From NCBI GenBank assembly GCA_031288535.1, contig JAITRF010000077.1, positions 1 through 64,000 on the forward strand: 64,000 nucleotides of DNA, read 5' to 3'. Shown here piece after piece: positions 1 to 9,976 of the stretch; the first letter of the stretch is position 1; each line of letters starts with the position of its first letter. Made by a program: the position numbers and the translations under genes. The DNA is from Desulfovibrio sp. GTDB taxonomy: Bacteria; Desulfobacterota; Desulfovibrionia; Desulfovibrionales; Desulfovibrionaceae. The notes below the pieces were generated by a model that had not been told where the DNA came from, did no database searches, and saw only the letters and a program-made list of their open reading frames with translations.

Positions 1-237
1 GCGTATTTCCTTAACCATATCGGCAACGTCCTGTTCCGTTTTCAGACCAAGGCGTTCCGCTTCTCCAGCAAAGGCGGCCTGGACTTCTTTTAAGGCCAGA
101 TTAACGGAATTTTCCATAACGATCCGTCCATCCTGTTCCAGAAAGACAACTTTGTCGCCGTCTTTGACGCCTAGCTTGCGGCGTATTTCAAGGGGGATGG
201 TGATCTGTCCGCGTGTGGTTATTTTCGCCAGTTCCAT
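1..237 (-). CDS. AbrB/MazE/SpoVT-type antitoxin or transition regulator, C-terminus truncated by window edge
   Basis: Reverse translation MELAKITTRGQITIPLEIRRKLGVKDGDKVVFLEQDGRIVMENS... has the AbrB swapped-hairpin signature. Absent from the ORF track because it runs off the edge. Confidence 0.85.
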   Translation of the reverse strand, partial: MELAKITTRGQITIPLEIRRKLGVKDGDKVVFLEQDGRIVMENSVNLALKEVQAAFAGEAERLGLKTEQDVADMVKEIR

Positions 238-322
238 AGAATTCTCCTTTCAGCATTGGAATCAATGCTGTCCTTACTAATAAGATACATTTTTTTCCCG
301 CAAAAGCAAGTCCGGCGTTCCT

Positions 323-471
323 CCATAATCCATCGCGCTAGACATAACACAGTGTAAAAATTACTATTTTTGTGAAAACTTTGATGAAATATCGTTTCCC
401 CACGGGTCGCTTATCCATATGTTTTTATTGGTATAATAAAAAATTTCTCTTATTTGCGTGGTGGATTATGG
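323..471. mobile_element. Family C MITE-like element, copy 1 (149 bp)
   Basis: Ends CCATAATCCATCGCGC / GCGTGGTGGATTATGG are inverted repeats (14/16); interior matches 59270-59420. Confidence 0.7.
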
Positions 472-686
472 TTCTTGCCGCCTTCCGGGGTACGCGAGGT
501 CGCGCATGGATCGCGCCAATCCGTCTACACCGTAAAAAATGGGCAAACGGCTGACCGTGGAAAAAGAACAGTCAAATGTTTTTTGGAGGATGCTCCGGGT
601 GTTGGGATTTTCTTCAAGGCTCAATTATTGGGTGGAAATGGCTGTATTTGTAGCTTGACTAATTGGGTGTTTCTGGGTGTATAAAT

Positions 687-1080
687 ATGTACAACACCGA
701 CACGCTGAACATCCCGCCTGAACTCCTTGGCTTGACTGCGGAAATTGGCGAATTCAAAGGTGCATGGAAAGCATTGGGAACTCTTGCTCCAGAGCGGCTG
801 TCAGCTTTGCGCCGGGTTGCCACCATTGAAAGCATCGGCTCTTCCACTCGTATCGAGGGGAGCAGGCTTTCCGACAGTGAAGTTGAAAAGCTGCTATCCA
901 ACCTTGCCATCAGCTCCTTTTCCTCGCGTGATGAGCAAGAGGTGGCCGGATATGCGGAAACCATGGAGCAAATTTTCAATCTTGGGAATATATTCCTCTA
1001 ACGGAAAGCCATGTTCGCCAACTTCTGTTTTTAGAGGTTCCCTTATGGGCAGTTGCGCATGAAAAGGGAATTGGTGCGTC
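687..1080 (+). pseudogene. Fic-family N-terminal domain remnant, frameshifted and truncated
   Basis: ATIESIGSSTRIEGSRLSDSEVEKLL...EVAGYAETMEQIF matches the Fic N-terminal domain. A frame change near 990 continues as IPLTESHVRQLLFLEVPLWAVAHEKG. No HPFxxGNGR motif. Confidence 0.75.
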
Positions 1081-4000
1081 TGCCCTGCGGCGATGCGCAA
1101 GCATTACCTGAATCCTCGGGGTTTGTTCTGGCCGTGAATATCTCCGGCTTTGCCCCGGGGGCGTCCCAAGTCAGGCGGATCTGTCCGTCCTGCGCCGTGC
1201 TGTAGAGAGGAACGGCCAAATCCCGCAGTGCCTCGCGCACAGCGCGGGAAGGAAATCCCCAGGGATTGGCGAAGGCACAACTGGCCAAGGCGACAGAGGG
1301 GTTGACCGCCTCGTAGAAACCCGGCGCCATGCCGTTTCTGGAACCGTGGTGCGGCAGAACCAGAACTTTGGCGCGCACATCCACGGCTCTTCGCAGCATG
1401 TCCTGCAAGGCCGATGTTTCCGCGTCTCCGCAAATAAGGGCCAGAGAGCTGTCCTCCCAGACCAGGCGCAAAACCAGGGAAAGATTGTTGCCTTTTTCTT
1501 CCCCTGCCGAGGATGAGGCCGCATTTTTCCCTTCCGGCGGCCAGAGGACTTCCAGGCGCAGCCTGTGAGCAAGTTCAAGGACATCGCCCGCCCGAAGTTT
1601 TTGTCGCTTCAGGGAAGCGGCGGCTAATGCCGCATCTTCCCTCTGCGCCAGGAATGGCTGCGCGCGCTCGCCGTTGCTGAAATAACCGTCCACGGAAAAG
1701 CGTTCCAGAATATAGGGCAGGCCGCCAAGGTGGTCCGCGTCCGGATGACTGTTGATCGCTGCCTTGAGATTTGGCTTGGCCATGTAGGTCAGGGCGGGGG
1801 CGACAATGAAACGCCCGGCGTCAAAGGCGCCGAACGCGCCTCCTCCGTCAACCAGAACGCGTCCGCCGCCGCATTCGCCGTCCAGGCCCTTCCATGTCAC
1901 CAGCACAGCTTGGCCGTGTCCCACATCCAGCACAGTCAGGGAGAGTGAAGTCCTGCCCGTATCGTAAAGTTCGGCGGTGACCGGGGCGAATATGAGGAGC
2001 AGCGCCGCAAACGGAGGGAAGGCGGTGCGGGCGAGGTTGCCGGAGAACGTGAGTCTCTCGCGTAGCGCGCGCCACGCGGCATAGAGCCTGTTAACAGCAA
2101 ATGTTGACGCGCTTTGCAAGGATTTGCCGCGCAAGGCCTTGCCGTGGGACGCCAGCAGGCGGGCGTCTCCGGCGTAAATGCCATAGACGGCTTTGCAAAG
2201 GCCGGGCAAGGTGAGGCAGAGCAGCCAGAACGCAGCCATGCAGAGCCAGTGCGGACGCGGCAGCAGCGGGGCGGCCAGGACACCGGCGCCATCCAGTTTT
2301 TCCAGCAGACCAACGAGCGCCGCGCAGGGGAGAGAGGCAAGGTGGAGCGCCTTAACTCCTAAAACGGTAAAACCGAGACAGACGGAGAACAGGCCGCAAA
2401 AAGCGAGTGGAAGCACAAAAAATTCCAGCACGGGCAACCAGAGGAGATTCAAGGGAAAAAGCAGGCCGGAAAAGCCGAAAACGCGCAGGGTGAGAGGAAA
2501 AAGAATCGCCTGGATGCAAAGCGAAAGGGCCAGGATGGTGAAAGCGGCGCGTTTGAGCCTTGCGGCGCGCGGCAAGGTCTCGGCAAGGGCACGGCTCCGG
2601 TGCAGGCTTTGCCCGTTCCGGGGGCGTCCGTCTTCCAGGCTTTGCCCGGAATGGGGAAAAAGCCGCATGGACAGCGCGTTGATACTGGGCAGGCACAGGG
2701 CGATGACAGCTATGCACAGGGCCGAGAGTTGCAGGCTTATGTCGAAAAGAGCAAGGGGATTGCCGAGCAGGATAAGGCAGAGCGCGGCGCATAGCCCGTC
2801 CAGTATGGCGCGTGGCCGGTTCAAAAATACGATGAGCACGGAGAAAAACAGCATGTACGCGGCCCGCAGCAGAGGAAGCGGGGCCTGTCCGATCCAGAGG
2901 TAGAGCAGGGCGAAGGGGAGCGAAAGCAGCAGGGCCAGTTTCCGGCGCGGCAGCCTGTTTTGCAGTTGAGGACGGAAAAAAGTCAGAGCGCGCGCGAACA
3001 TAGAACCGGCCAGAAGGGCGAACCCCAGATGCAGGCCGGAGAGGGCAAGGCTGTGGGATAAGGTGGCCTTGGCGAAGAGGTCTGCGCGGGCGCGGTCGAA
3101 ATGCGAGCGGTCTCCGAAAATCAGCGCGGGCAGCATGCCTGCCGCCCCAGTGATGTTTCCCTCCTCCGAGCGGGGCAGGGCGGCGTAGAAAAGCGCGCGC
3201 GCCTTTTCCCGCATCCGCGCCGGCCATGCGGACAGGGGCGCGTCCTGGGCCTCATGATCCTTCCATTCCACGGCAGTTTTTCCGCTTCCCCTGGCCCTGA
3301 ACCATATACCCTGGTCATGACGCCTGCGGTCCATGTCCTGCACGTCCGGGTTGAGCGGGTCGTGTTGCGGCAGTATCCGCAGAGAAGCTTCGACGATTTC
3401 ACTGGGCAGAGGGGTGAATTTCGGCTTATCCCAGTTCCATAGCAAACGTCCTCGATAGGTCTCGGAGGTGCGGGACGGGTCTTCGGCTTCGTCCGGCGCG
3501 GGTAGAACATCCGTCAGGATGAGGCGCAGACCGTTGTCGGGCAAAGGGACGGCTTCGGCGACCCTGGCCCGGATGCGTACAGGCGGGGGAGGACGCATCT
3601 CGCCGTTGGCGTCCTGAACGGGCGCGGAATTTTTTTGCAGCCAGCCGGGAACGGGCGGCGGGCTGTTATCGCGCAGGGCGGCGTAGCCGCAGGACAGGCC
3701 GAAGGCCAGGACAAGACAGACGGCACGCGGCAGGTTGGCGGAACGTGGCCGGTCCAGAAACAGAACGCAAAGAAGCGCAAAAAGCCCCGCGCCGGGTTCG
3801 CGCAGGGCCAAAATGCCGGCTATGCCGCAAATAAGGCAGACTTCCGGGAAAAGCAGAAAGGCCAGGCCGGATTCCACCTTGCCGGGGGCGGGCTTCGGCT
3901 CATACGGGCCGGCAGGGTCAGGCGGCTCCGGCCGGGCGGCCAAAGCGTTCAGGTCTCGGTCCGTCCGCTCCGGAGTATTGTCCGCCGGCGCCTCGCCCTT

Positions 4001-4093
4001 GGCCGGATCAGCGGCCTCCAGAGACACGGGAAAACGTTCGGAGTTGGAGTCGGCATCAGGGGATATCCGCCCTGCAACTTTTCCCGATGCCAT
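1043..4093 (-). CDS. comEC: ComEC/Rec2-family DNA uptake protein
   Basis: 1016 aa; multiple TM segments (SLALSGLHLGFALLAGSMFARAL) and C-terminal metallo-beta-lactamase domain (LDVGHGQAVLV...NSHPDADHLGGL...LPHHGSRNG). Confidence 0.92.
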   Translation of the reverse strand: MASGKVAGRISPDADSNSERFPVSLEAADPAKGEAPADNTPERTDRDLNALAARPEPPDPAGPYEPKPAPGKVESGLAFLLFPEVCLICGIAGILALREPGAGLFALLCVLFLDRPRSANLPRAVCLVLAFGLSCGYAALRDNSPPPVPGWLQKNSAPVQDANGEMRPPPPVRIRARVAEAVPLPDNGLRLILTDVLPAPDEAEDPSRTSETYRGRLLWNWDKPKFTPLPSEIVEASLRILPQHDPLNPDVQDMDRRRHDQGIWFRARGSGKTAVEWKDHEAQDAPLSAWPARMREKARALFYAALPRSEEGNITGAAGMLPALIFGDRSHFDRARADLFAKATLSHSLALSGLHLGFALLAGSMFARALTFFRPQLQNRLPRRKLALLLSLPFALLYLWIGQAPLPLLRAAYMLFFSVLIVFLNRPRAILDGLCAALCLILLGNPLALFDISLQLSALCIAVIALCLPSINALSMRLFPHSGQSLEDGRPRNGQSLHRSRALAETLPRAARLKRAAFTILALSLCIQAILFPLTLRVFGFSGLLFPLNLLWLPVLEFFVLPLAFCGLFSVCLGFTVLGVKALHLASLPCAALVGLLEKLDGAGVLAAPLLPRPHWLCMAAFWLLCLTLPGLCKAVYGIYAGDARLLASHGKALRGKSLQSASTFAVNRLYAAWRALRERLTFSGNLARTAFPPFAALLLIFAPVTAELYDTGRTSLSLTVLDVGHGQAVLVTWKGLDGECGGGRVLVDGGGAFGAFDAGRFIVAPALTYMAKPNLKAAINSHPDADHLGGLPYILERFSVDGYFSNGERAQPFLAQREDAALAAASLKRQKLRAGDVLELAHRLRLEVLWPPEGKNAASSSAGEEKGNNLSLVLRLVWEDSSLALICGDAETSALQDMLRRAVDVRAKVLVLPHHGSRNGMAPGFYEAVNPSVALASCAFANPWGFPSRAVREALRDLAVPLYSTAQDGQIRLTWDAPGAKPEIFTARTNPEDSGNACASPQGRRTNSLFMRNCP

Positions 4094-4118
4094 GGTTTCC
4101 CTTGAAAGCCGGTGCGGT

Positions 4119-5378
4119 TTAAGCTTTCACCCGCCGGATGCGCGCGCCGACGGCTTCCAGTTTGCGTTCGATGTGTTCATAACCGCGATCCAGATGATAG
4201 ATGCGCTGCACCTTTGTCTGCCCCTTGGCCGCGAGCCCGGCGATCACCAAAGAGGCGCTGGCTCGCAAATCCGAGGCCATGACCGGGGCTCCGACCAGAT
4301 GGGAGACTCCCCGGATTACCGCCCGGGAGCCGGAAAGGCGGATGTCCGCGCCCATGCGCGCAAGTTCGGGAACATGCATGAAGCGGTTCTCGAAGATTGT
4401 CTCCTCCACCGTGCTTGAACCCCGGGCCAGGGACATGAGGGCCATAAGCTGGGCTTGCATGTCCGTGGGGAAACCGGGATAAGGTCTGGTGGTCATATCC
4501 GTCCCGCGCAGGGGCGCGGACCGTGAAACGCGGACTCCTTCAGCGTGTTGACCAAAGCTGACGCCCATTTCGCCCATTTTGGTCATGACGGCCGTGAGTT
4601 CATCAAGGGGGCAGCCGAGGATTTCGCAATCTCCGCCAGTTATGGCGGCAGCGGCCAGAAAGGTGCCGGCCTCCACGCGATCGGGCATGACCCGGTATTC
4701 CGACCCGGCAAGTGAGCTTACCCCACGGATGTGAATGGTGTCCGACCCCTGGCCGGATATTCCGGCCCCGCAGGCTTTGAGGAAATTCGCCAGATCCGTG
4801 ATTTCCGGCTCACGCGCGCAGTTGCGCAGGATGGTTTCCCCTTCCGCGAGTACGGCGGCCATGATCAGGTGTTCCGTCCCGCCCACGGTGGGGAAGTCAA
4901 AGGTGATGTCAGCGCCGCGCAGTCTTTTACAGCGGCCGACAATATAGCCGGAATCCAGTTGCAGTTCCGCGCCCATTTTTTCCAAAGCCCTGGTGTGTTG
5001 CTCGACGGGTCTTGCGCCTATGGCGCAGCCTCCGGGCAGGGCGACTTTGGCGAAACCCAGGCGGGAGAGGAGGGGACCCAACACCAAAACAGAGGCGCGC
5101 ATGGTTTTTACCAGGTCATAAGGCGCTTCAGGGTTGAGATTTTCAATTTCCACACGGATGCTGTGCCCGGTTTCGTCGGTAAAGCGCGCCGGGCGCCCCA
5201 GCACTCCCAACATGGCATTGGTCGTGTTTATGTCGCGCAGTCGCGGCACATTATGGAAGGTAACCGGCGCATCCAGCAGGATGGCGGAAAAGAGTATGGG
5301 GAGGGCGGCGTTTTTCGAACCGCTGATCGGTATGTCGCCGCGCAGGGGCACGCCCCCTTCGATAAGCAGTTCTTCCAA
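4119..5378 (-). CDS. murA: UDP-N-acetylglucosamine 1-carboxyvinyltransferase
   Basis: [33 protein letters not shown] and [17 protein letters not shown] start at 5378 preceded by GAGGAGG; the ORF-track ATG at 5420 lies in a repeat. Confidence 0.95.
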   Translation of the reverse strand: MEELLIEGGVPLRGDIPISGSKNAALPILFSAILLDAPVTFHNVPRLRDINTTNAMLGVLGRPARFTDETGHSIRVEIENLNPEAPYDLVKTMRASVLVLGPLLSRLGFAKVALPGGCAIGARPVEQHTRALEKMGAELQLDSGYIVGRCKRLRGADITFDFPTVGGTEHLIMAAVLAEGETILRNCAREPEITDLANFLKACGAGISGQGSDTIHIRGVSSLAGSEYRVMPDRVEAGTFLAAAAITGGDCEILGCPLDELTAVMTKMGEMGVSFGQHAEGVRVSRSAPLRGTDMTTRPYPGFPTDMQAQLMALMSLARGSSTVEETIFENRFMHVPELARMGADIRLSGSRAVIRGVSHLVGAPVMASDLRASASLVIAGLAAKGQTKVQRIYHLDRGYEHIERKLEAVGARIRRVKA

Positions 5379-5395
5379 TTTCGCCTCCTCTATAT

Positions 5396-5510
5396 AGCAT
5401 TTTACGCTTGAGATTGTCATTTAACGGCGAAGCAAGTTCGCCTCGCGACAATCTCTCCGCGGGGATTTGCAGGCAAATTCCCGCAGAGAGATTTTTGCAT
5501 TGGCCGCACG
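5396..5510 (+). repeat. Family A palindromic element, copy A1 (right-hand hairpin degraded)
   Basis: agcattttacgcttgagattgtcatttaacggcgaagcaagttcgcctcgcgacaatctctccgcggggatttgcaggcaaattcccgcagagag. Confidence 0.8.
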
Positions 5511-5536
5511 TCCCGGCGGGGCGGGAACGGTTTTTT

Positions 5537-6514
5537 TCAAAGAAACATGCGGTTGTCTTTTTTCCTGCACCAGTCGGCAAAGTCCGGAAAATGCCGCTTC
5601 AGAATGGCTCCGGCGTTGCTTTCGGCTTTGGCGTAGCGGTAGGCTGTTTTTTTGCCCGTGCCGACCCAGTGGGTCAGGTAGGGCTGCAGGTCCATGTTGC
5701 GCGCGCGCAGACCCTTGCGGTTCAGGTCCCTGAACCATGCCGCTGCCGTGTCCAGCAGGAGTGGCCCGCATTGTTCGAAGGCTCCGAAGGGCAGAATGTT
5801 TCCTTGGGGTATCACCAGGGCGCGCGTTTGTTCTACATCGACCATGCAGCTCCATTCATTGACCCGGCATTCCGGCAGGGGCCAGGCCATGCTTTGATAG
5901 TGTTCCTCCAAACTTTGCCAGTAAGGGCGCACGAAGCGCCCTGTCCTGAGCGCGGCCGCATACAGGGCGCGCAGGCCGGAGAAGTCGGGCTGAAAATCCG
6001 CATAGGAGTCCGGGGAGCAGGGGGCCGGAAAACCCGCGGCCAACGCAGTTTGTTCGTCTTTAGCCGGACAGTTCCAGCATTGGCCGATGCTGCCCACGGC
6101 AAAGCACCCGCCGATCCTCTCCAGCATGGCTTCTATGATGTCCGCCTTGATCAGTACGTCATTGTGCAGGATAAAGAGATATTTCTTGTTCGTTCGCTCA
6201 AAGGCGTATTCATAGCGGATACCGAGGCGGTAGGCGGGATCGTCGAGTTTTTCACGTTCCGGAGCCTTGCGGGCAAGCCAGTATCCGGGTTGGGAGACAA
6301 TTATTCTGTCGCCCAGGCGCTCCTGAAGATATTGTGCGATTACGAAGGGGGCGGCCGTGTCGAAGCGTGAGCCGTAAGGTTCGAACTGCAAGTAGATGCG
6401 GTCGATGTGCGGGCCGGAAAAGCGCAGCAGAGACAGCAGACTTAGCGCGCTGGCAAGGGGTTTGGCGAAAATATTTATCGCCGCGTCCACCTTGCCGATA
6501 TTTTCTGTTTTCAT
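5537..6514 (-). CDS. Putative glycosyltransferase-like protein
   Basis: LLRFSGPHIDRIYLQFEPYGSRFD...NKKYLFILHNDVLIKADIIEAML looks like a GT-A fold; start MKTENIGKVD at 6514. Confidence 0.5.
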   Translation of the reverse strand: MKTENIGKVDAAINIFAKPLASALSLLSLLRFSGPHIDRIYLQFEPYGSRFDTAAPFVIAQYLQERLGDRIIVSQPGYWLARKAPEREKLDDPAYRLGIRYEYAFERTNKKYLFILHNDVLIKADIIEAMLERIGGCFAVGSIGQCWNCPAKDEQTALAAGFPAPCSPDSYADFQPDFSGLRALYAAALRTGRFVRPYWQSLEEHYQSMAWPLPECRVNEWSCMVDVEQTRALVIPQGNILPFGAFEQCGPLLLDTAAAWFRDLNRKGLRARNMDLQPYLTHWVGTGKKTAYRYAKAESNAGAILKRHFPDFADWCRKKDNRMFL

Positions 6515-6554
6515 TCCGAACGACGCTTCCCGCTTGCCTAAGTTCGTTTTCTGT

Positions 6555-6650
6555 CTTACAGACATCCGCATTGAAACGTAAACTTTCCAATGTGGGGATC
6601 GCCGATCGGAAACCGCGGTTTCCGATCGGCTCGCGTCGCTTCTCGGCGAC
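6555..6650 (+). repeat. Family D repeat, copy D1, including a perfect 30-bp palindrome at 6601-6630
   Basis: cttacagacatccgcattgaaacg... matches the reverse complement of 59057-59100; gccgatcggaaaccgcggtttccgatcggc is fully self-complementary. Confidence 0.55.
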
Positions 6651-6760
6651 ATCAGCCTGACGGCGTACGGATTTCCATGCGGAAATTATAGCTGGAACCA
6701 GTCACAAAAGCAAATTTTTCGGCTGCCCGCCGCCGGATGCAAAAGATCAACGGAGATTTT

Positions 6761-8311
6761 ATGGAGATAGAAGCGCAAAGCGCATCAGGGAAAAGCAGCG
6801 CGGTTGACTGCGCGATTCTGCCCTTCTTTGAGAAAATTCCGATTGGGGATCAAGCCCCTTTCCTGTCCGGGATCGCCTCCTGGGTTTCGACAAGCCCCGC
6901 CCTGCGGGATTTCAGCGGCAAAAAGGACGAGTCGGCCCTGATCCACGGGAACGGGGATGCACTCTGGCCGCGTCTCCTGCTTTGGGGCCTGGGGAAAGAA
7001 GACAAATGCACGCTGGCCGATTTGCGTAACGCCGTGGCTGGCGCCGTAAAATTTTGCCGGGATCGTTCTTTCCGCACCTTGGGATTGCCGGTGGAAGCCC
7101 TGGACCTGTTCGTCCGGAAAGGTCTGGCCCCGGATCGGGACGTTTTGCTGCGCGAAGCGGCATACTCGGCCCTGCTCGGCTTGTGCCGGAACGATTACTA
7201 CCGTAGCGCCCCGATCGAGGACGAGGAACCTCCGGCCGACCCGGAACGGCTGATATTTATCTTCGCGGAAGACGAAATTTCGGAAAAGTCGAATCTGGCC
7301 CTGCGCCTGGGCGCGGGCGAGGCCAAAGGGGTGCTTGATGCGCGGCGTCTGGGCAACACGCCGGCCAACCTGCTCCCGCCTGCCGCTCTGGCTGAGGAAG
7401 CGCGGCTGATTGCGGAAAGATACTCCTTTGCCTGCCGGATTTTCGACGAGGAACAAATCCGGGCGATGGGCATGGGCGCTCTCCATGCGGTAGGCCGTGG
7501 CTCCAGAAACGGACCCAGGTTAGCCCTGATCGAACACTGCCCGAAAGGAAAGGAAAATACCGCTCCCCTGGTCATAGCCGGCAAAGGCATTACTTTTGAC
7601 AGCGGCGGCATTTCCCTCAAACCCTCCGCCAACATGCACGAGATGAAGAGCGACATGGGCGGTGCGGCCGCCGTGCTCGGCTTTTTCACGGCTGTGGGAG
7701 AATCGCCGGACCGCGAATTGCTGCCGCGGATCATCGGCGTAATCGCCGCCGCCGAAAACATGCCCGGCGGCAACGCCGGACGGCCGGGGGACATTGTTAC
7801 CACATACAACGGCAAGACGGTGGAAATACTGAACACCGACGCGGAAGGACGGCTGGTCCTGTGCGACGCCCTGGCTTATGCCCAGAAGGAACTGAACCCC
7901 GCCGCGCTTATAGATCTGGCCACACTGACCGGGGCCTGCGTAATCGCCCTGGGAGATTACGGCAGCGGGCTTTTCAGCGCGGACGAGGCCCTGCGGGCGG
8001 CTGTTCTGGAAGCCGCCGGACAAAGCGGCGATCTGGTCTGGCCCATGCCGCTTTGGGATGAATACGACAAGAATCTTAAAAGCGAACTGGCCGACATGGT
8101 CAATATCGGCCCGCGCGAAGGCGGGGCCATACACGCGGCCCTTTTCCTGCGCAGGTTCATAGAAAAGCGAACGCGCTGGGCGCACCTGGACATCGCCGGT
8201 CCCGGCTGTGTGGCAAAACCCGCCCCTCTGCTTCCGGTTCCGGGGGCAACCGGAGTCGGGGTGCGGCTGCTTTGCCGTCTGCTGCGCGATACGGGCTTTA
8301 CTCCTTACTGA
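6761..8311 (+). CDS. pepA: Leucyl aminopeptidase (M17)
   Basis: VIAGKGITFDSGGISLKPSANMHEMKSDMGGAAAV and NTDAEGRLVLCDALAYA. Confidence 0.95.
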   Translation: MEIEAQSASGKSSAVDCAILPFFEKIPIGDQAPFLSGIASWVSTSPALRDFSGKKDESALIHGNGDALWPRLLLWGLGKEDKCTLADLRNAVAGAVKFCRDRSFRTLGLPVEALDLFVRKGLAPDRDVLLREAAYSALLGLCRNDYYRSAPIEDEEPPADPERLIFIFAEDEISEKSNLALRLGAGEAKGVLDARRLGNTPANLLPPAALAEEARLIAERYSFACRIFDEEQIRAMGMGALHAVGRGSRNGPRLALIEHCPKGKENTAPLVIAGKGITFDSGGISLKPSANMHEMKSDMGGAAAVLGFFTAVGESPDRELLPRIIGVIAAAENMPGGNAGRPGDIVTTYNGKTVEILNTDAEGRLVLCDALAYAQKELNPAALIDLATLTGACVIALGDYGSGLFSADEALRAAVLEAAGQSGDLVWPMPLWDEYDKNLKSELADMVNIGPREGGAIHAALFLRRFIEKRTRWAHLDIAGPGCVAKPAPLLPVPGATGVGVRLLCRLLRDTGFTPY

Positions 8312-8314
8312 TAA

Positions 8315-9733
8315 GTGTTCGCGCGGCCCAAACTGGATTTTCCGCTCGAGAGAGAGGGGGGAACCCATATCTCCACCCGCGAGATATGGTCGTTGACCTG
8401 GCCTCAGGCCCTGACCATGTTTTTCCAGTTCATGGTCGGCTTTACGGACGTCTTTGTGGCGGGGCGCATTCACCCGCACCTCCAGGGGGCGCTGGGCATT
8501 GTCACCCAGTGCCAGTTTTTTTTCCAGGTACTTGGCATAGCTTTGGTAAACGGGGGACTGGCGGCTATGAGCCAGGCTCTGGGCGCGGGTCTTCCCCTGC
8601 GGGCGCAACGCTATACCGGGTTGCTGTTCAAGGCCGGAGCCGTTTTTTCCCTGGCGACGCTCGCCTTGGGCTACGTCTTCGCCACTGATCTGCTGCTTTT
8701 TCTGCGCGTGCCTCCGGACATACACGATCTCACCCTTGAGCTCTGGCTCATGCAACTGCCCATATTGCCCGCAAGCTATCTGGCCTTCGTCACCGCGGCG
8801 GTGTTTCGGGCGCGCAAAATCGTGCGCGTCCCGTTGATTTCCGTAGTCATAGTCTGCCTGGTGAATCTGGCGGCGGATCTGGGTTTCGGCTTGGGGTGGT
8901 TCGGCTTGCCCCGCTTGGGCGCCGCGGGCATTGTCCTCTCCAGCATAATTTCCGTGTCCTGCGGCGGCCTCTTCAATCTGGCCGTGCTGATAAAAGAGGG
9001 TTTGCTGAGCCTTGCCGGTTTTGCTCCGTTGCGCTGGGAAAAATGCGCCATCGGCTATGTGATGAAGGTGGCCATGCCGGCTGGCGGCACGCAACTCCTC
9101 TGGCATTTCGGCTACCTTGTGCTTTTTCTGATTACCAACACCCTGCCGCACGACAGCGTCGTCGCGGTAAACGGACTTACCGCCGGTCTGCGCGTCGAGG
9201 GTTTGCTGTTTCTGCCCGCCATGGCTTTCAGCCTTACCGGCTCCATTCTTGTCGGGCATTGCTTGGGGGCGGGAGACGCGGCCGAGGCTAAACGCGTGGG
9301 TTTGCGCGTGACCGGGGCCGGGGCCGGGGCGATGTCTCTTCTGGCCCTTTGCATATTTCCCTTTATTTCCGGAATTATGGCCTTCGTATCCCCGGACGCC
9401 GATGTGCAGAAAGTCGCTGAAAGCTATATATTCTACAACCTTCTGGCCATGCCGTTCAGCGTTGTCAGCATGACCATGAGCGGGCTGTTTTCCGGGGCCG
9501 GGGCGACAGTCTTCAGTCTGGCGGCTTTCAGCACCGGTACCTGGGTGGTGCGTCTGCCTCTGGCGTGGTATATGGGACATGTGATCTGGGAGAGCGCGTC
9601 CGGTATTTTTCTGGCCATGCTCGTGTCTCAGATTGTCCAAGCCGGATTGAGCATGTATCTGTTTCTTTTTTGCGACTGGAGCCGTTTCGCCTCCACCGCC
9701 AGACGCATGGCCCGCCCCGGCCGGAAGACGTAA
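8315..9733 (+). CDS. MATE-family efflux transporter
   Basis: WSLTWPQALTMFFQFMVGFTDVFVAGRI...; about 12 hydrophobic segments. Confidence 0.88.
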   Translation: MFARPKLDFPLEREGGTHISTREIWSLTWPQALTMFFQFMVGFTDVFVAGRIHPHLQGALGIVTQCQFFFQVLGIALVNGGLAAMSQALGAGLPLRAQRYTGLLFKAGAVFSLATLALGYVFATDLLLFLRVPPDIHDLTLELWLMQLPILPASYLAFVTAAVFRARKIVRVPLISVVIVCLVNLAADLGFGLGWFGLPRLGAAGIVLSSIISVSCGGLFNLAVLIKEGLLSLAGFAPLRWEKCAIGYVMKVAMPAGGTQLLWHFGYLVLFLITNTLPHDSVVAVNGLTAGLRVEGLLFLPAMAFSLTGSILVGHCLGAGDAAEAKRVGLRVTGAGAGAMSLLALCIFPFISGIMAFVSPDADVQKVAESYIFYNLLAMPFSVVSMTMSGLFSGAGATVFSLAAFSTGTWVVRLPLAWYMGHVIWESASGIFLAMLVSQIVQAGLSMYLFLFCDWSRFASTARRMARPGRKT

Positions 9734-9777
9734 TACCGTTTCCTGATTCCAGCGCGGGAGAACGTTCCGCTTAGGCT

Positions 9778-9904
9778 TTAGAGCAGGTTACGCTTGAAAT
9801 TGTCGCTTAACGGTGAAGCAAGTTCGTCTCGCGACAATCTCGCTGCAAGGATTTGCAGGCAAATCCTTGCAGAGCGGTTTGTACATTTTTAATGATAAAC
9901 CGCA
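9778..9904 (+). repeat. Family A palindromic element, copy A2
   Basis: ttagagcaggttacgcttgaaattgtcgcttaacggtgaagcaagttcgtctcgcgacaatct...gcaaggatttgcaggcaaatccttgcagagcggttt...aaaccgc. Confidence 0.88.
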
Positions 9905-9976
9905 TGATTTCAACATGTTGAGTGAATACATCTTGCGTTTGCATCTGGAAACGGATGCCTTCAAGGAATGATAACG

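Noticed and set aside
372-684. Small plus-strand ORFs near the family C element
   Set aside because: First overlaps the MITE; no recognisable homology or ribosome binding site.
7520-9640. 706-aa minus-strand ORF
   Set aside because: Antisense to pepA and the MATE gene; His/Gln/Gly/Arg-rich composition typical of shadow frames in GC-rich genes, no recognisable domain.
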